Shown here in pieces: positions 1 to 8,455 of a stretch of DNA of 64,000 nt; position 1 is the first letter of the stretch, and the number at the start of each line of letters is the position of its first letter. A program made the position numbers and the translations under genes. Origin of the DNA: an uncultured Lachnospiraceae bacterium (lineage in GTDB: Bacteria > Bacillota > Clostridia > Lachnospirales > Lachnospiraceae); contig CAJTNT010000010.1 in assembly GCA_910577785.1 (NCBI GenBank), positions 30,110 to 94,109 of the forward strand, in the 5' to 3' direction. The notes under the pieces were generated by a model, which was not told the origin of the DNA, ran no database searches, and was given only the letters and a program-made list of their open reading frames with translations.

Positions 1-1
1 T

Positions 2-919
2 TACGCATTCAACCTGGGCATGCTGGGGCTGATTACTTTCCATATTTTGGGCGGGGACGCCAGGGGCGGGGCCGTCCGCTGGATTGAGGTGGCCGGGTTC
101 CGTTTTCAGCCTTCCGAGCTGTCAAAGGTGCTGCTGATCCTCTTCTTTGCCTGGTTTTTTGGGAAATTCCACGAGAAGATCAATACGCTGCCCGTCATTG
201 CGGCTTCTGGCGTGCTGATTTTCATCCCCTGGTTCATGGTTGAGAACCAGCCAGATCTGTCTACCAGCATTGTAATTGCCGTAATTTTCCTATCCCTCTT
301 GTTTTTGGGGGGATTAAGTTATAAAATAATCCTGGGAGTGCTTGCAGTCGTGATTCCGGCTGCGGCCCTGTTTATTTACCTGATCCTGCAGCCAGATCAG
401 AAGATCCTGGAAGATTACCAATGGATCCGCATCATGTCCTGGCTGCAGCCGGAAAAATACGCAGAGAATGTATTCCAGCAGAAAAATTCCATTATGGCAA
501 TTGGTTCTGGGCAGCTCTGGGGGAAAGGCCTCAATAACGATACCGTTTTCTCCGTCAAGAATGGGAACTTCATCCCCGAGCCGCAGACAGATTTTATCTT
601 TGCCGTAGCAGGGGAGGAGCTGGGGTTTGTGGGGAGTGCCATTATCCTGGCCTTATTGCTGCTGATTGTCATTGAATGCATCTTAATGGGGCGGAGGGCG
701 AAGGATTTATCCGGTCAGCTAATCTGCGGCGGCGTCGCTGTCTGGATTGGCTTCCAAACCTTTGTCAATATTTGTGTGGTAACCGGAATGATGCCGAATA
801 CCGGCCTGACCTTGCCCTTTGTAAGCTATGGGCTGACATCGCTGGTAAGCCTCTTTATCGGCATTGGACTAGTATTAAATGTAGGACTACAACCGCTAAA
901 ATACCGAATGGAGGGATAA
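2..919 (+). CDS. rodA: Rod-shape peptidoglycan glycosyltransferase RodA (SEDS family), 3' part
   Basis: The frame is open from the window edge, so the N-terminus lies upstream and about 306 residues are visible. SEDS signatures appear in order: ARGGAVRWIEV followed by QPSELSK, ENQPDLSTS (the usual PDLGT-like loop), AIGSGQLWGKG, PEPQTDFIFAVAGEELG, and NTGLTLPFVSYG near the C-terminus. Several hydrophobic segments fit a polytopic membrane protein. RodA polymerises lipid II into glycan strands for cell elongation together with a class B PBP. mgsA follows six bases after the stop, so the two are probably cotranscribed. FtsW or SpoVE are alternatives, but pairing with mgsA favours RodA. Confidence 0.9.
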   Translation, partial: YAFNLGMLGLITFHILGGDARGGAVRWIEVAGFRFQPSELSKVLLILFFAWFFGKFHEKINTLPVIAASGVLIFIPWFMVENQPDLSTSIVIAVIFLSLLFLGGLSYKIILGVLAVVIPAAALFIYLILQPDQKILEDYQWIRIMSWLQPEKYAENVFQQKNSIMAIGSGQLWGKGLNNDTVFSVKNGNFIPEPQTDFIFAVAGEELGFVGSAIILALLLLIVIECILMGRRAKDLSGQLICGGVAVWIGFQTFVNICVVTGMMPNTGLTLPFVSYGLTSLVSLFIGIGLVLNVGLQPLKYRMEG

Positions 920-925
920 TGAGAA

Positions 926-1321
926 ATGAATATTGGATTAATAGCGCATGATTCCAAGAAAAAGCTGATGCAGAATTTCTGTATCGCTTACCGGGGGATC
1001 CTCTGCAAGAATGACCTGTATGCAACAGGCACAACAGGGCGGCTGATAGAGGAAGTGACAAATCTGTCCATCCACAAATACCTTGCCGGGCATTTGGGGG
1101 GCGCGCAGCAGCTTGGCGCACAGATTGAGCACAACCAGATTGACTTGGTGATTTTCCTGCGTGACCCGCTGACGCCAAAGTCCCATGAGCCCAACGTAAA
1201 TGATGTTGTGCGCACCTGCGATACGCACAACATACCGCTGGCAACGAACCTTGCCACGGCAGAACTGCTGATTAAGTCATTAGACAGAGGAGATTTAGAG
1301 TGGCGTGAGATGTATAAATAA
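926..1321 (+). CDS. mgsA: Methylglyoxal synthase
   Basis: This 131-residue protein has the MGS-like fold signature throughout: IGLIAHDSKK at the N-terminus, the phosphate-binding TGTTG loop near residues 36-40, FLRDPL with the catalytic-region Asp near residue 75, and HEPNVNDVVRTCDTHNIPLA followed by TNLATAE at the C-terminus. The enzyme converts dihydroxyacetone phosphate to methylglyoxal and phosphate, a bypass of lower glycolysis under phosphate limitation. The length is normal for the family. It lies just after rodA and its last 17 bases overlap the start of the carboxypeptidase gene, which suggests translational coupling. Confidence 0.95.
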   Translation: MNIGLIAHDSKKKLMQNFCIAYRGILCKNDLYATGTTGRLIEEVTNLSIHKYLAGHLGGAQQLGAQIEHNQIDLVIFLRDPLTPKSHEPNVNDVVRTCDTHNIPLATNLATAELLIKSLDRGDLEWREMYK

Positions 1322-2294
1322 AAAGAAATTAGCAGGGATTTTAAGCATTGCCCTTTGCCTCTCGCTGTCGGCAGGGTGCGGGGAAAAGGCTGCCCTTAAA
1401 AATGCCTACAGCATGCGGGACGCCATGGAAGCCTATGGTATGGGCAACGCTGCGGAAGGGGGCGGCTCGCAGGCGTTCTTTGCCGATGATCTCTGCGTGG
1501 CAGGCACGGAAGACCTGTTCAGCGAAAATGTGAAGGCTGCCCTTTCTGAGGCGGCAGGGCTGTTCAGCCTCCAGGAAAAACAGATGAAGTTTGGCAAGAA
1601 TGTCCATGAGCGCCTGTTCCCGGCCAGCACGACGAAGATCCTGACGGCCTATGTGGCCCTTAAATACGGGAACCTGGCGGACACTGCAACGGTGACGGCA
1701 GAAGAGCTGCAGCTAGAGGAAGGATCCAGTGTCTGCGGCCTGGCAGTAGGCGATACCATCAGTCTAGAAGAGCTTCTGTACGGCCTGATGCTCAGCAGCG
1801 GAAATGATGCGGCTAATGTGATCGCAGACCTGGTCTGCGGGAGCAGGGAAGCGTTTGTGGAGAAGATGAATGAAGAAGCCATGGCTCTGGGCGCTACCAA
1901 TTCCCATTTTGTGAACCCGCATGGCCTACAGGATGAGGAACATTATACGACGGTCTATGATATGTACCTGATTTTCCAGGCAGCCGTGAAGGAGGAAAAG
2001 TTCCTGTCCCTGATCAGCTCCGCATCCCATGAGGGAAAGCTTACGAATGCCGCTGGGGAATCCGTCACCAAGGATTGGACCAACTCCAACTGGTATATGA
2101 CCGGGGAGGCCACACAGCCGGAAGGCGTCCATGTCATTGGCGGCAAGACGGGGACGACAAGCGCTGCCGGCAGCTGCCTGGTGCTCTATAGCGAGAAGGA
2201 GGGAGGGAGCCCGTATATTTCCATTGTGTTTAAGGCGGAGAATAAGGAGAACCTCTATGAGGAGATGACGGAATTGCTGGGGGAAATACAATAG
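1305..2294 (+). CDS. D-alanyl-D-alanine carboxypeptidase, predicted lipoprotein
   Basis: This 329-residue serine peptidase of the low-molecular-weight PBP family (S11) carries all three active-site motifs: STTK at residues 108-111, SGN at 165-167 and KTG at 281-283. The N-terminus is a lipoprotein signal (KKKLAGILSIALCLSLSAGC, lipid-acceptor Cys25), so the enzyme is probably anchored outside the membrane. It should trim the terminal D-Ala of peptidoglycan stem peptides. The start overlaps the end of mgsA by 17 bases. The usual C-terminal PBP5 beta domain appears short or absent, since the protein ends about 48 residues after KTG. Its position beside rodA fits a wall-synthesis operon. Confidence 0.88.
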   Translation: MRCINKKKLAGILSIALCLSLSAGCGEKAALKNAYSMRDAMEAYGMGNAAEGGGSQAFFADDLCVAGTEDLFSENVKAALSEAAGLFSLQEKQMKFGKNVHERLFPASTTKILTAYVALKYGNLADTATVTAEELQLEEGSSVCGLAVGDTISLEELLYGLMLSSGNDAANVIADLVCGSREAFVEKMNEEAMALGATNSHFVNPHGLQDEEHYTTVYDMYLIFQAAVKEEKFLSLISSASHEGKLTNAAGESVTKDWTNSNWYMTGEATQPEGVHVIGGKTGTTSAAGSCLVLYSEKEGGSPYISIVFKAENKENLYEEMTELLGEIQ

Positions 2295-2302
2295 GTGCCG
2301 TG

Positions 2303-2396
2303 GTTACTATTCAAGGCTCAGGAATGCGCTGTACCGCACTCTAAATATCGCCCCGAATCGTTACTATTCGCGGACTTTCGGGCCGTGAATAGTAAT
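2303..2396. repeat. GTTACTATTC inverted/direct repeat element
   Basis: GTTACTATTC occurs at 2303-2312 and again at 2360-2369. The second copy pairs with GTGAATAGTAAT at 2385-2396, giving a hairpin with about 12 of 14 arm positions complementary. The element lies between the carboxypeptidase and the next gene. Related motifs occur at 9501-9527 and 33075-33086. The 263-base gap 2295-2557 holds nothing else that looks coding. Confidence 0.6.
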
Positions 2397-2418
2397 AACA
2401 AGTTTTTAAAAATATTAG

Positions 2419-2447
2419 TTGCAACTTTACGTGATATATACTATAAT
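2419..2447 (+). promoter_or_regulatory. Sigma-A-type promoter for the P-loop gene
   Basis: TTGCAA at 2419-2424 and TATAAT at 2442-2447 are separated by 17 bases, in an AT-rich stretch about 110 bases upstream of the next gene. The match to the housekeeping consensus is good. Confidence 0.65.
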
Positions 2448-2557
2448 TACTTTATAAAAAATACTCATAACATACAAAATGGACAGTGGTTTTTGACGGT
2501 TCAAGAATGTACATTGTCTATTTTGCACAAAAGCAGTGAGACTAGGAGGAGATTGCC

Positions 2558-2977
2558 ATGATACAAATTATAGCTGGAGAAAAGGGAAAAGGGAAGACGA
2601 AATATCTGTTGGAAAAGGTAAATGAATCAGTAAAGTCTGCTACAGGCAACATTGTCTATCTGGATAAGAGCCAGAAGCACATGTATGAGCTGAGCAATAA
2701 AGTGCGGCTGATTAATGTTGCGGATTATGTGATTTCAAATTGTGACGAGTTTCTAGGGTTCCTGTGTGGGATTATTTCCCAGGATCACGATTTGGAAGAA
2801 ATGTACTTAGACAGTTTCCTTACAATTGCCAAGATGGATGACAGCGATTTGGTACATGCCATTGAGAAGCTGGAAACCATCAGCGAAAAATTCCATGTTG
2901 ATTTTGTACTCAGCATCTCCAGGAATGAAAGCGACCTTCCGGAATGCACCAAAGGCAAGGTAATTGTTTCACTATAA
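2558..2977 (+). CDS. Small P-loop NTPase-like protein of unknown function
   Basis: This 139-residue protein begins with a beta strand and a clear Walker A motif, IIAGEKGKGKTKYLLEK (residues 3-19). Hydrophobic strands follow (GNIVYLD, VRLINVADYVI), and a later VDFVLSIS strand could play a Walker B role, although no classic DE pair is seen. No membrane segment or signal peptide is present. Start ATG 2558 has a good ribosome site (AGGAGG, six bases upstream). It is a single gene with its own promoter and terminator. The function is not recognised; it could be a small ATPase or a nucleotide sensor. Confidence 0.75.
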   Translation: MIQIIAGEKGKGKTKYLLEKVNESVKSATGNIVYLDKSQKHMYELSNKVRLINVADYVISNCDEFLGFLCGIISQDHDLEEMYLDSFLTIAKMDDSDLVHAIEKLETISEKFHVDFVLSISRNESDLPECTKGKVIVSL

Positions 2978-3019
2978 TTTTGAAATGTAACTATAAAGGC
3001 ACGGATATAGTTACAGAAA

Positions 3020-3054
3020 AAGGAGTTATCGGGCTTATGCACGGTAACTCCCTT
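3020..3054. terminator. Hairpin terminator between convergent genes
   Basis: AAGGAGTTATCG at 3020-3031 pairs imperfectly with CGGTAACTCCCTT at 3042-3054, followed by a pyrimidine-rich tract. It sits between the ends of the P-loop gene (+) and the DUF378 gene (-). Confidence 0.6.
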
Positions 3055-3064
3055 TCTTCTATAT

Positions 3065-3277
3065 TTAAGCTTCGTTCATGGAACGGATGCGCCCGAAGAC
3101 ACTGCAGAGATATAGGCCGCCAATTCCTACAATACCATAGACAATCCGGGTAAGCCAGCTCATGCTTCCGAACAAGAACGATACCAGGTCAAAGCGGAAC
3201 AAGCCGATTAATCCCCAGTTGATGGCGCCGATAATGACAAGCGCTAATAAGGTATAATCCAATGCTTTGCTATTCAT
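3065..3277 (-). CDS. DUF378 family small membrane protein (YuzA-like)
   Basis: This 70-residue protein begins MNSKALDYTLLALVIIGAIN and continues WGLIGLFRFDLVSFLFG, the typical DUF378 pattern of two membrane segments (about residues 8-28 and 40-62) with the conserved INWGL(I/V)G sequence. ATG 3277 is preferred over upstream in-frame starts because AAGGAGG ends seven bases before it. The family is common in Firmicutes and has no known function. It is monocistronic and convergent with the P-loop gene. Confidence 0.88.
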   Translation of the reverse strand: MNSKALDYTLLALVIIGAINWGLIGLFRFDLVSFLFGSMSWLTRIVYGIVGIGGLYLCSVFGRIRSMNEA

Positions 3278-3371
3278 ATGCATTCCTCCTTCCACAAATA
3301 TAGTATTGCCGCCATGGGGAAAATCATGTTAGGAATTTTTGGGAATTTTATAGGACAGAATCGAGGCGTTT

Positions 3372-4754
3372 ATGGCAAAAGGTAAAAAGGTTGTCAAATT
3401 TCATAGGACGTTCCGGCTTAATATGGCCGTTATCGTTTTTCTTGTTATTTTTTTCTATATGCTGTATAATATTTTTCGGTATTTTACGACTCCGCAAGTA
3501 GCCGTGTATGAGGTATCCCTGGGGAGCATTGCCCAGGATACCCTGTATACAGGGGCTATCGTGCGTGATGAGAAAATTTTCTATACAGAAAAGGCAGGCT
3601 ATATCAACTATTATAACCGGGATGCCTCAAGGGTCGGCGTGGATTCCTATGTATACTCCATTGATGGGGACGGCAGCTTTTACAGGCAGGTGATGCAGCA
3701 GCCGGACGGGCAGCTCTTCCAGGCAGAAGGATCTTATGATAAATTAGAAGAGACAGCAGAGAATTTTGTGCTGGGTTATTCCGATGTCACGTTCCACCAG
3801 GCATACCGCTTCCAGCAGGAAGTGGTGGCGGAGCTTATGGAGGCCGCCAGCGCCAATGCCCTGTCCATGCTGGACGGGCAGGCGGGCGATACGGCGGGGA
3901 TCCAGCTCTACAAGGCGCCTGAGCCTGGTATCGTAGTATACAATATAGATGGACTGGAAGGGGTGACCCTGGAAAATTTTGACAGTGACCTGTTTGACCA
4001 GGATGCCCATGAGAAGAACAATTTGATTTCCCGGGAACAGGTGGCTGCGGGCGATGCCGCTTATAAGATGATTACCAGCGAAGCCTGGTCATTGGTGGTG
4101 CCGATCGATGAAAAACTGGCCAAGGATCTGGAAAGGACGGAACACCTGCAAGTACGCTTTAAGAAGGATGATTCCATGGCCTGGGGGGCATCAGCCATTG
4201 TGAGCCATGGCGAGGAGCATTATCTCACCCTGTCTTTTCAGGATTCTTCCTTACGTTTTGCCACAGACCGTTACCTGGAGATTGAGCTGGCCAGCTCAGA
4301 GGCAAGCGGGCTCAAAATCCCTACTTCCGCACTGACCAAGAAGAAGTTCTTCCTGATCCCGAAGGGGTATTACACAACGGACGAGGAGACCGGCGCACAA
4401 GGCGTCCTCCTCAGGCGCCAGAACAGCAAGGGGGAAACGGTAACGGAATTGGCAAAAGCCACAATCATAGGCAAGAAAAAGAAATCGTATTATATCGCTG
4501 GGAGCAAGCTGGAGAAGGGAGAGGCCATTGTCCATCCGAAGACAGGAGAGCGGTACCTTCTGCAGAAGCAGAAAACCTTCTGGGGCGTTTATAATATCAA
4601 CAGGGGCTATGCCGTATTCCGCAGGATAAAAATCCTGGCGGAAAATAATGAATACACGGTTGTCGATACGGCGACAGATTACGGGATTTCCCTGTATGAC
4701 CATATCGCGCTGGACGCTTCTGCCGTGAGAGAATATGATATCCTACAGCAATAG
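3372..4754 (+). CDS. HlyD-family-like membrane-anchored protein of the division cluster
   Basis: This 460-residue protein has a basic N-terminus (MAKGKKVVKFHRTFR), one membrane segment at about residues 17-37, and a long extracellular part with beta-rich stretches like periplasmic adaptor (HlyD) proteins: VAVYEVSLGSIAQDTLYTG early, and SGLKIPTSAL late in the chain. No transporter partner lies nearby. It sits 17 bases before yggS and upstream of sepF/ylmH, so it is probably cotranscribed with the cell-division genes. Family membership is inferred from overall pattern; the actual role, perhaps envelope-related, is unknown. Confidence 0.75.
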   Translation: MAKGKKVVKFHRTFRLNMAVIVFLVIFFYMLYNIFRYFTTPQVAVYEVSLGSIAQDTLYTGAIVRDEKIFYTEKAGYINYYNRDASRVGVDSYVYSIDGDGSFYRQVMQQPDGQLFQAEGSYDKLEETAENFVLGYSDVTFHQAYRFQQEVVAELMEAASANALSMLDGQAGDTAGIQLYKAPEPGIVVYNIDGLEGVTLENFDSDLFDQDAHEKNNLISREQVAAGDAAYKMITSEAWSLVVPIDEKLAKDLERTEHLQVRFKKDDSMAWGASAIVSHGEEHYLTLSFQDSSLRFATDRYLEIELASSEASGLKIPTSALTKKKFFLIPKGYYTTDEETGAQGVLLRRQNSKGETVTELAKATIIGKKKKSYYIAGSKLEKGEAIVHPKTGERYLLQKQKTFWGVYNINRGYAVFRRIKILAENNEYTVVDTATDYGISLYDHIALDASAVREYDILQQ

Positions 4755-4771
4755 GAAAAGGAGAGAGCGCC

Positions 4772-5479
4772 ATGAGGAAAGAAAACGGCAGTATTAACGC
4801 TAATTTAACACAGGTTCGGGAAAATATATGCAGAGCATGCAAAAAGGCTGGCCGGGATCCAGGAGAGGTGACGCTGATTGCCGTCAGCAAGACCATGCCT
4901 GTCACTGACCTGAAGGAAGCATATGACGCCGGGAGCCGGGAATTCGGCGAAAATAAGGTACAGGAGATTATGGACAAGTATCCCCAGCTGCCTTCCGATA
5001 TCCGCTGGCATATGATTGGGCATCTGCAGAGGAACAAAGTGAAATATATTGTCGACAAGGCATGCCTGATCCATTCCGTGGATTCCCTGCGCTTAGCAGA
5101 GGAAATCAGCGCCCAGGCAGGGAAGAAGCAGGTGGAGGCGGATATCCTTATTGAGGTGAATATCGCCCAGGAAGAGAGCAAATATGGGATTTGCCGCGAG
5201 GATGCCATCCAATTGGCAGAGGAGATCGCCAAACTGCCCCATGTCCATGTACAAGGCCTGATGGCAATTGCGCCTTTTGTGGAGAATCCTGAGGATAACC
5301 GCAAATATTTTCGCCAAATCCGGCAATTATCTGTTGACATTAGCGAGAAAAAGATTGATAATATAAATATGTCTGTACTCTCTATGGGAATGACAGGTGA
5401 CTACATGGTGGCGGTTGAAGAAGGGGCGACCATGGTCCGGGTAGGGACAGGTATTTTTGGAAACAGGAATTATCGTTAA
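4772..5479 (+). CDS. yggS: YggS/PLPBP family pyridoxal-phosphate homeostasis protein
   Basis: This 235-residue protein has the alanine-racemase-like single-domain fold of PLPBP. Lys40 in LIAVSKT is the expected PLP-binding lysine. Family motifs follow: EFGENKVQE, WHMIGHLQRNKVK, SVDS, IEVNIAQEESKYG, LMAIAP, and SMGMTGDY with VRVGTGIFG near the C-terminus. It binds PLP and buffers vitamin B6 and amino-acid metabolism rather than catalysing a known reaction. Its place between the HlyD-like gene and sepF matches the ylmE position in Bacillus-type division clusters. Confidence 0.95.
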   Translation: MRKENGSINANLTQVRENICRACKKAGRDPGEVTLIAVSKTMPVTDLKEAYDAGSREFGENKVQEIMDKYPQLPSDIRWHMIGHLQRNKVKYIVDKACLIHSVDSLRLAEEISAQAGKKQVEADILIEVNIAQEESKYGICREDAIQLAEEIAKLPHVHVQGLMAIAPFVENPEDNRKYFRQIRQLSVDISEKKIDNINMSVLSMGMTGDYMVAVEEGATMVRVGTGIFGNRNYR

Positions 5480-5497
5480 GTTAGGGAGGACAATTTT

Positions 5498-6013
5498 ATG
5501 GGAATGCTTGATAAGTTTTTGGATATCATGAGACTGACGGCAGATGATGATTATGATGATGAGTACTATGATGATTATGAAGAAGAACCCCCCAAGAAGC
5601 ATTGGGGCGCCAAGAAATCTTCCCGCGAAGAGGATGATTATGAGGAAGAGGATCCCAAAACTTACGGCGGCGCAAAGCCCAACGCGAAGGTGACTCCCAT
5701 ACGTTCCCACAAGCAGGGCACCAATAATATGAAGGTATGTGTGATTAAGCCGACTTCCGTAGAGGATGCAAGGGAGATTACGGAGACATTGCTGATGGAA
5801 CGCACAGTCGTCCTGAACGTAGAAGGGCTGGATGTAGATGTTGCCCAGAGAATTATTGATTTTACTTCTGGCTCCTGTTTTTCCATCGGCGGCAGCCTGC
5901 AGAAGATTTCCAGCTATATCTTCCTCATTACTCCGCCAAATGTGGATATTTCCGGGGATTCTGCCGCTATTATTGACGCGTTTGATATACCGGCGATGAG
6001 AGCAGAGTACTAA
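5498..6013 (+). CDS. sepF: Cell division protein SepF
   Basis: This 171-residue protein has the three SepF parts: an amphipathic N-terminal membrane-binding helix (MGMLDKFLDIMRL), a very acidic linker (residues about 15-60, rich in Asp, Glu and Tyr), and the C-terminal SepF domain from about residue 77, including CVIKPTSVEDAREI, LNVEGLDVDVAQRIIDF and GSCFSIGGSLQKIS. SepF tethers FtsZ to the membrane and arranges filaments into the ring. It lies 18 bases after yggS, and ylmH begins three bases after its stop. Confidence 0.95.
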   Translation: MGMLDKFLDIMRLTADDDYDDEYYDDYEEEPPKKHWGAKKSSREEDDYEEEDPKTYGGAKPNAKVTPIRSHKQGTNNMKVCVIKPTSVEDAREITETLLMERTVVLNVEGLDVDVAQRIIDFTSGSCFSIGGSLQKISSYIFLITPPNVDISGDSAAIIDAFDIPAMRAEY

Positions 6014-6016
6014 GCC

Positions 6017-6775
6017 ATGTCTATGACAAGGGATGAAGAATTGCTGGCCAGGCGTTTTATCGATCTGTCCCGTCAGGCACAGCAGAGAGATACCGTGCTG
6101 TTTAGCGAATATCTGAACTTAAACGAACTGAATATATTTCACCAGGGCATTTCGGAACTCTATAGCAGTTTTGAAATGTCCGGCGGGTATGCCTGGAGCG
6201 AGCGTCAGATGATAGCATTTATACCTGATGCTTTTTGTTATGCCTGGAATTACCCAATTGCCTGCCTGGAAATTACGCCCGTAAACCAGAAGTTTGCAGA
6301 GGAACTGAGCCACCGGGATGTGCTGGGCACGTTGATGGGGCTGGGGATTGAACGGGGCAAATTAGGGGATATCCTGGTGGATGGAGGGAATATCCATGTG
6401 TTCTGCCATGAACAGGTTGCCGGGTATCTGCAGGAGCAGGTCAGCCGGATCCGCCATACTACGGTGCAGGCAAGGCAGGTACAGCCGGACGGCCTGCAGC
6501 TGGAGCCTAAGGTGGAAATATGCGAAGGCGTTGTAAGCTCAAACCGCCTGGACGGGATTGTCGCCTGCCTGTGCAAGATATCAAGGGGGCAGGCCAGCCA
6601 GATGATCCGCAGCGGGAAAGTATTCCTAAACCACCGGGAAGTGGTGCAGGTATCACATGAATGCAAGGAACAGGAGCTGATCTCTGTGCGCTCTGTCGGA
6701 AGGTTTCGCTTCTTAGGGTGCGGAGGGGAGACGCGGAAGGGGAGAGTGCGGATACGGTATGAAAAGTATATTTGA
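6017..6775 (+). CDS. ylmH: YlmH-type S4-domain RNA-binding protein
   Basis: This 252-residue protein has the YlmH layout: an N-terminal region, a central fold with LMGLGIERGKLGDILVDGG, and a C-terminal S4 domain at about residues 178-240 (SSNRLDGIVACLCKISRGQA followed by RSGKVFLNHREVV). YlmH binds RNA, and related proteins act in ribosome-associated quality control. The gene starts three bases after sepF in the conserved order. In many Firmicutes divIVA follows; here aroB follows instead. Confidence 0.92.
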   Translation: MSMTRDEELLARRFIDLSRQAQQRDTVLFSEYLNLNELNIFHQGISELYSSFEMSGGYAWSERQMIAFIPDAFCYAWNYPIACLEITPVNQKFAEELSHRDVLGTLMGLGIERGKLGDILVDGGNIHVFCHEQVAGYLQEQVSRIRHTTVQARQVQPDGLQLEPKVEICEGVVSSNRLDGIVACLCKISRGQASQMIRSGKVFLNHREVVQVSHECKEQELISVRSVGRFRFLGCGGETRKGRVRIRYEKYI

Positions 6776-6855
6776 CATGGCGGCAATGAAATTTAATAAA
6801 ACAGCGCCGTGGAAATAATATAAGAAAAAGACAGCGCTATGGAAAGGGAAAAGAT

Positions 6856-7947
6856 ATGGGAAAAAAGATTTCGGTGTCGTATGAGGGGGCGCCCTGCTAT
6901 CATATTGAGATCCAGAGGGATTTCTCTCAGCTCCCACAGCGCCTGCAGGAACTGGGATATGGGGCGAATAAAGCCTGCATTATTACGGAAAGCAATGTGG
7001 CGCCATTTTATCTGCATGAAATAGAACACCTTCTTGCCCCAGTGTTTTCAGAATGTATCTCCTATGTATTCGAGGCGGGGGAAAGCAGCAAGAATACAGA
7101 CACGGTGGGGAAGGTGTATGAATGCCTGATCCGGCACTCCTTTGACAGGAAGGATGTGCTGGTTGCGCTGGGAGGCGGGGTAACGGGCGATTTGACAGGC
7201 TTTGCGGCGGCAACGTACCTTCGGGGCATTGATTTTATACAGGTGCCGACTACGCTGCTGGCACAGACAGACAGCAGTATCGGTGGTAAGACGGGCGTAG
7301 ATTTTATGCAGTATAAAAACATGGTGGGGGCTTTTTATATGCCCAAACTGGTCTATATGAATATCTCTACGCTGCAAAGTTTGCCAGGGAGGCAGTTCTC
7401 TTCCGGGGCGGCGGAGCTGATCAAGCATGGGTTTATTAAGGATGCCGGACTTTTGGAGACTCTGAAAGAAGATAGCCGGGAGATTATGGCCCAGGAACCT
7501 GGCTGCCTGGAGGATGTGATTTATCGGAGCTGCCAAGTGAAGCGGCATGTGGTGGAAGAAGATCCCAAGGAAAAGGGGGAGCGGGCGCTTCTGAATTTTG
7601 GCCATACGATTGGCCATGCCATTGAAAAATTGTCAGGATTTCGCCTCTGCCATGGGGAATGCGTGGCGCTTGGCATGGTGGGCGCCGCCTATATTTCCTA
7701 TCTGCAGGGGGATTTATCCCAGGAACAGGTAGGAAAATTAGAATCCATACTGGCAGGCTACGGGCTCCCGGTGAAGCTATCCGCATTTGGGCATACGCCA
7801 GAAGAGGTGCTGGCCGCCACGAAGCTGGATAAGAAGATGGAATCTGGGAAGATAAAATTTGTGCTGTTAAAAAGGTTTGGGGATGCTTATATTACAAAGG
7901 AGCTGACAGATGAAAGGATTCTGGAAGGAATACGGTATTTGTATTAA
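6856..7947 (+). CDS. aroB: 3-dehydroquinate synthase
   Basis: This 363-residue NAD-dependent enzyme of the shikimate pathway converts DAHP to 3-dehydroquinate. Diagnostic motifs are ALGGGVTGDLTGFAAATYLRG (the NAD-binding glycine loop), VPTTLLAQTDSSIGGKTGVD, KNMVGAFYMP, AAELIKHG, and the zinc-binding GHTIGHAIEK region with the later HGECVALGM. The length is normal. It follows ylmH by 80 bases that contain a direct repeat (ACAGCGCYRTGGAAA at about 6799 and 6831), and lspA begins inside its 3' end. A single aro gene in a division/envelope cluster is unusual. Confidence 0.95.
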   Translation: MGKKISVSYEGAPCYHIEIQRDFSQLPQRLQELGYGANKACIITESNVAPFYLHEIEHLLAPVFSECISYVFEAGESSKNTDTVGKVYECLIRHSFDRKDVLVALGGGVTGDLTGFAAATYLRGIDFIQVPTTLLAQTDSSIGGKTGVDFMQYKNMVGAFYMPKLVYMNISTLQSLPGRQFSSGAAELIKHGFIKDAGLLETLKEDSREIMAQEPGCLEDVIYRSCQVKRHVVEEDPKEKGERALLNFGHTIGHAIEKLSGFRLCHGECVALGMVGAAYISYLQGDLSQEQVGKLESILAGYGLPVKLSAFGHTPEEVLAATKLDKKMESGKIKFVLLKRFGDAYITKELTDERILEGIRYLY

Positions 7948-8449
7948 TCGCTGTATATTTTTTGCAGCCAGCGTACTTTTGCTGCTGGGCGTGGATCAGT
8001 ATACGAAATATCTGGCGTCTGCCTATTTAAAGGGCGGGCATTCCATTGTTTTAATTGAAAATGTGTTCCAGCTCCATTATCTGGAGAACCGAGGAGCTGC
8101 CTTTGGCGTGCTGCAGGGGAAGAAGCTTTGGTTTGTGGCCATTACGGTGTTTATGCTGGCGGCAATGCTGCTGGTTTATTTCCGTGCGCCTAAGGGCAGA
8201 AGGTTCCGCTGGCTACGGCTTGACCTTGTGCTATTGACGGCAGGAGCCATTGGGAACCTGGTGGACCGCCTGTCATTGGATTATGTGATAGACTTTTTTT
8301 ATTTTGAATTGATTAATTTTCCTGTCTTTAATGTAGCGGATATCTATGTAAGCATCGGCATGGCCTTGCTGGCGGCGCTTATCCTGTTTTACTATCAGGA
8401 GGAAGAGCTGGAAATGCTCTGGCCGTTCCGCAGGAAGAAGAACGCATAA
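7910..8449 (+). CDS. lspA: Lipoprotein signal peptidase (signal peptidase II)
   Basis: This 179-residue membrane protein has four hydrophobic segments and the signature motifs of aspartic peptidase LspA: ENRGAAFG, then GAIGNLVDRL and FNVADIY, which carry the two catalytic aspartates. It cleaves prolipoprotein signal peptides after lipidation, and lipoproteins such as the carboxypeptidase at 1305 are plausible substrates. ATG 7910 is supported by AAGGAG seven bases upstream and overlaps the end of aroB by 38 bases. The C-terminus has a charged tail (FRRKKNA). Confidence 0.94.
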   Translation: MKGFWKEYGICINRCIFFAASVLLLLGVDQYTKYLASAYLKGGHSIVLIENVFQLHYLENRGAAFGVLQGKKLWFVAITVFMLAAMLLVYFRAPKGRRFRWLRLDLVLLTAGAIGNLVDRLSLDYVIDFFYFELINFPVFNVADIYVSIGMALLAALILFYYQEEELEMLWPFRRKKNA

Positions 8450-8455
8450 AAATTT

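Noticed and set aside
2295..2561. 88-codon frame after the carboxypeptidase gene
   Set aside because: It covers the inverted-repeat element and promoter, has no ribosome site at its start and has no protein-like composition.
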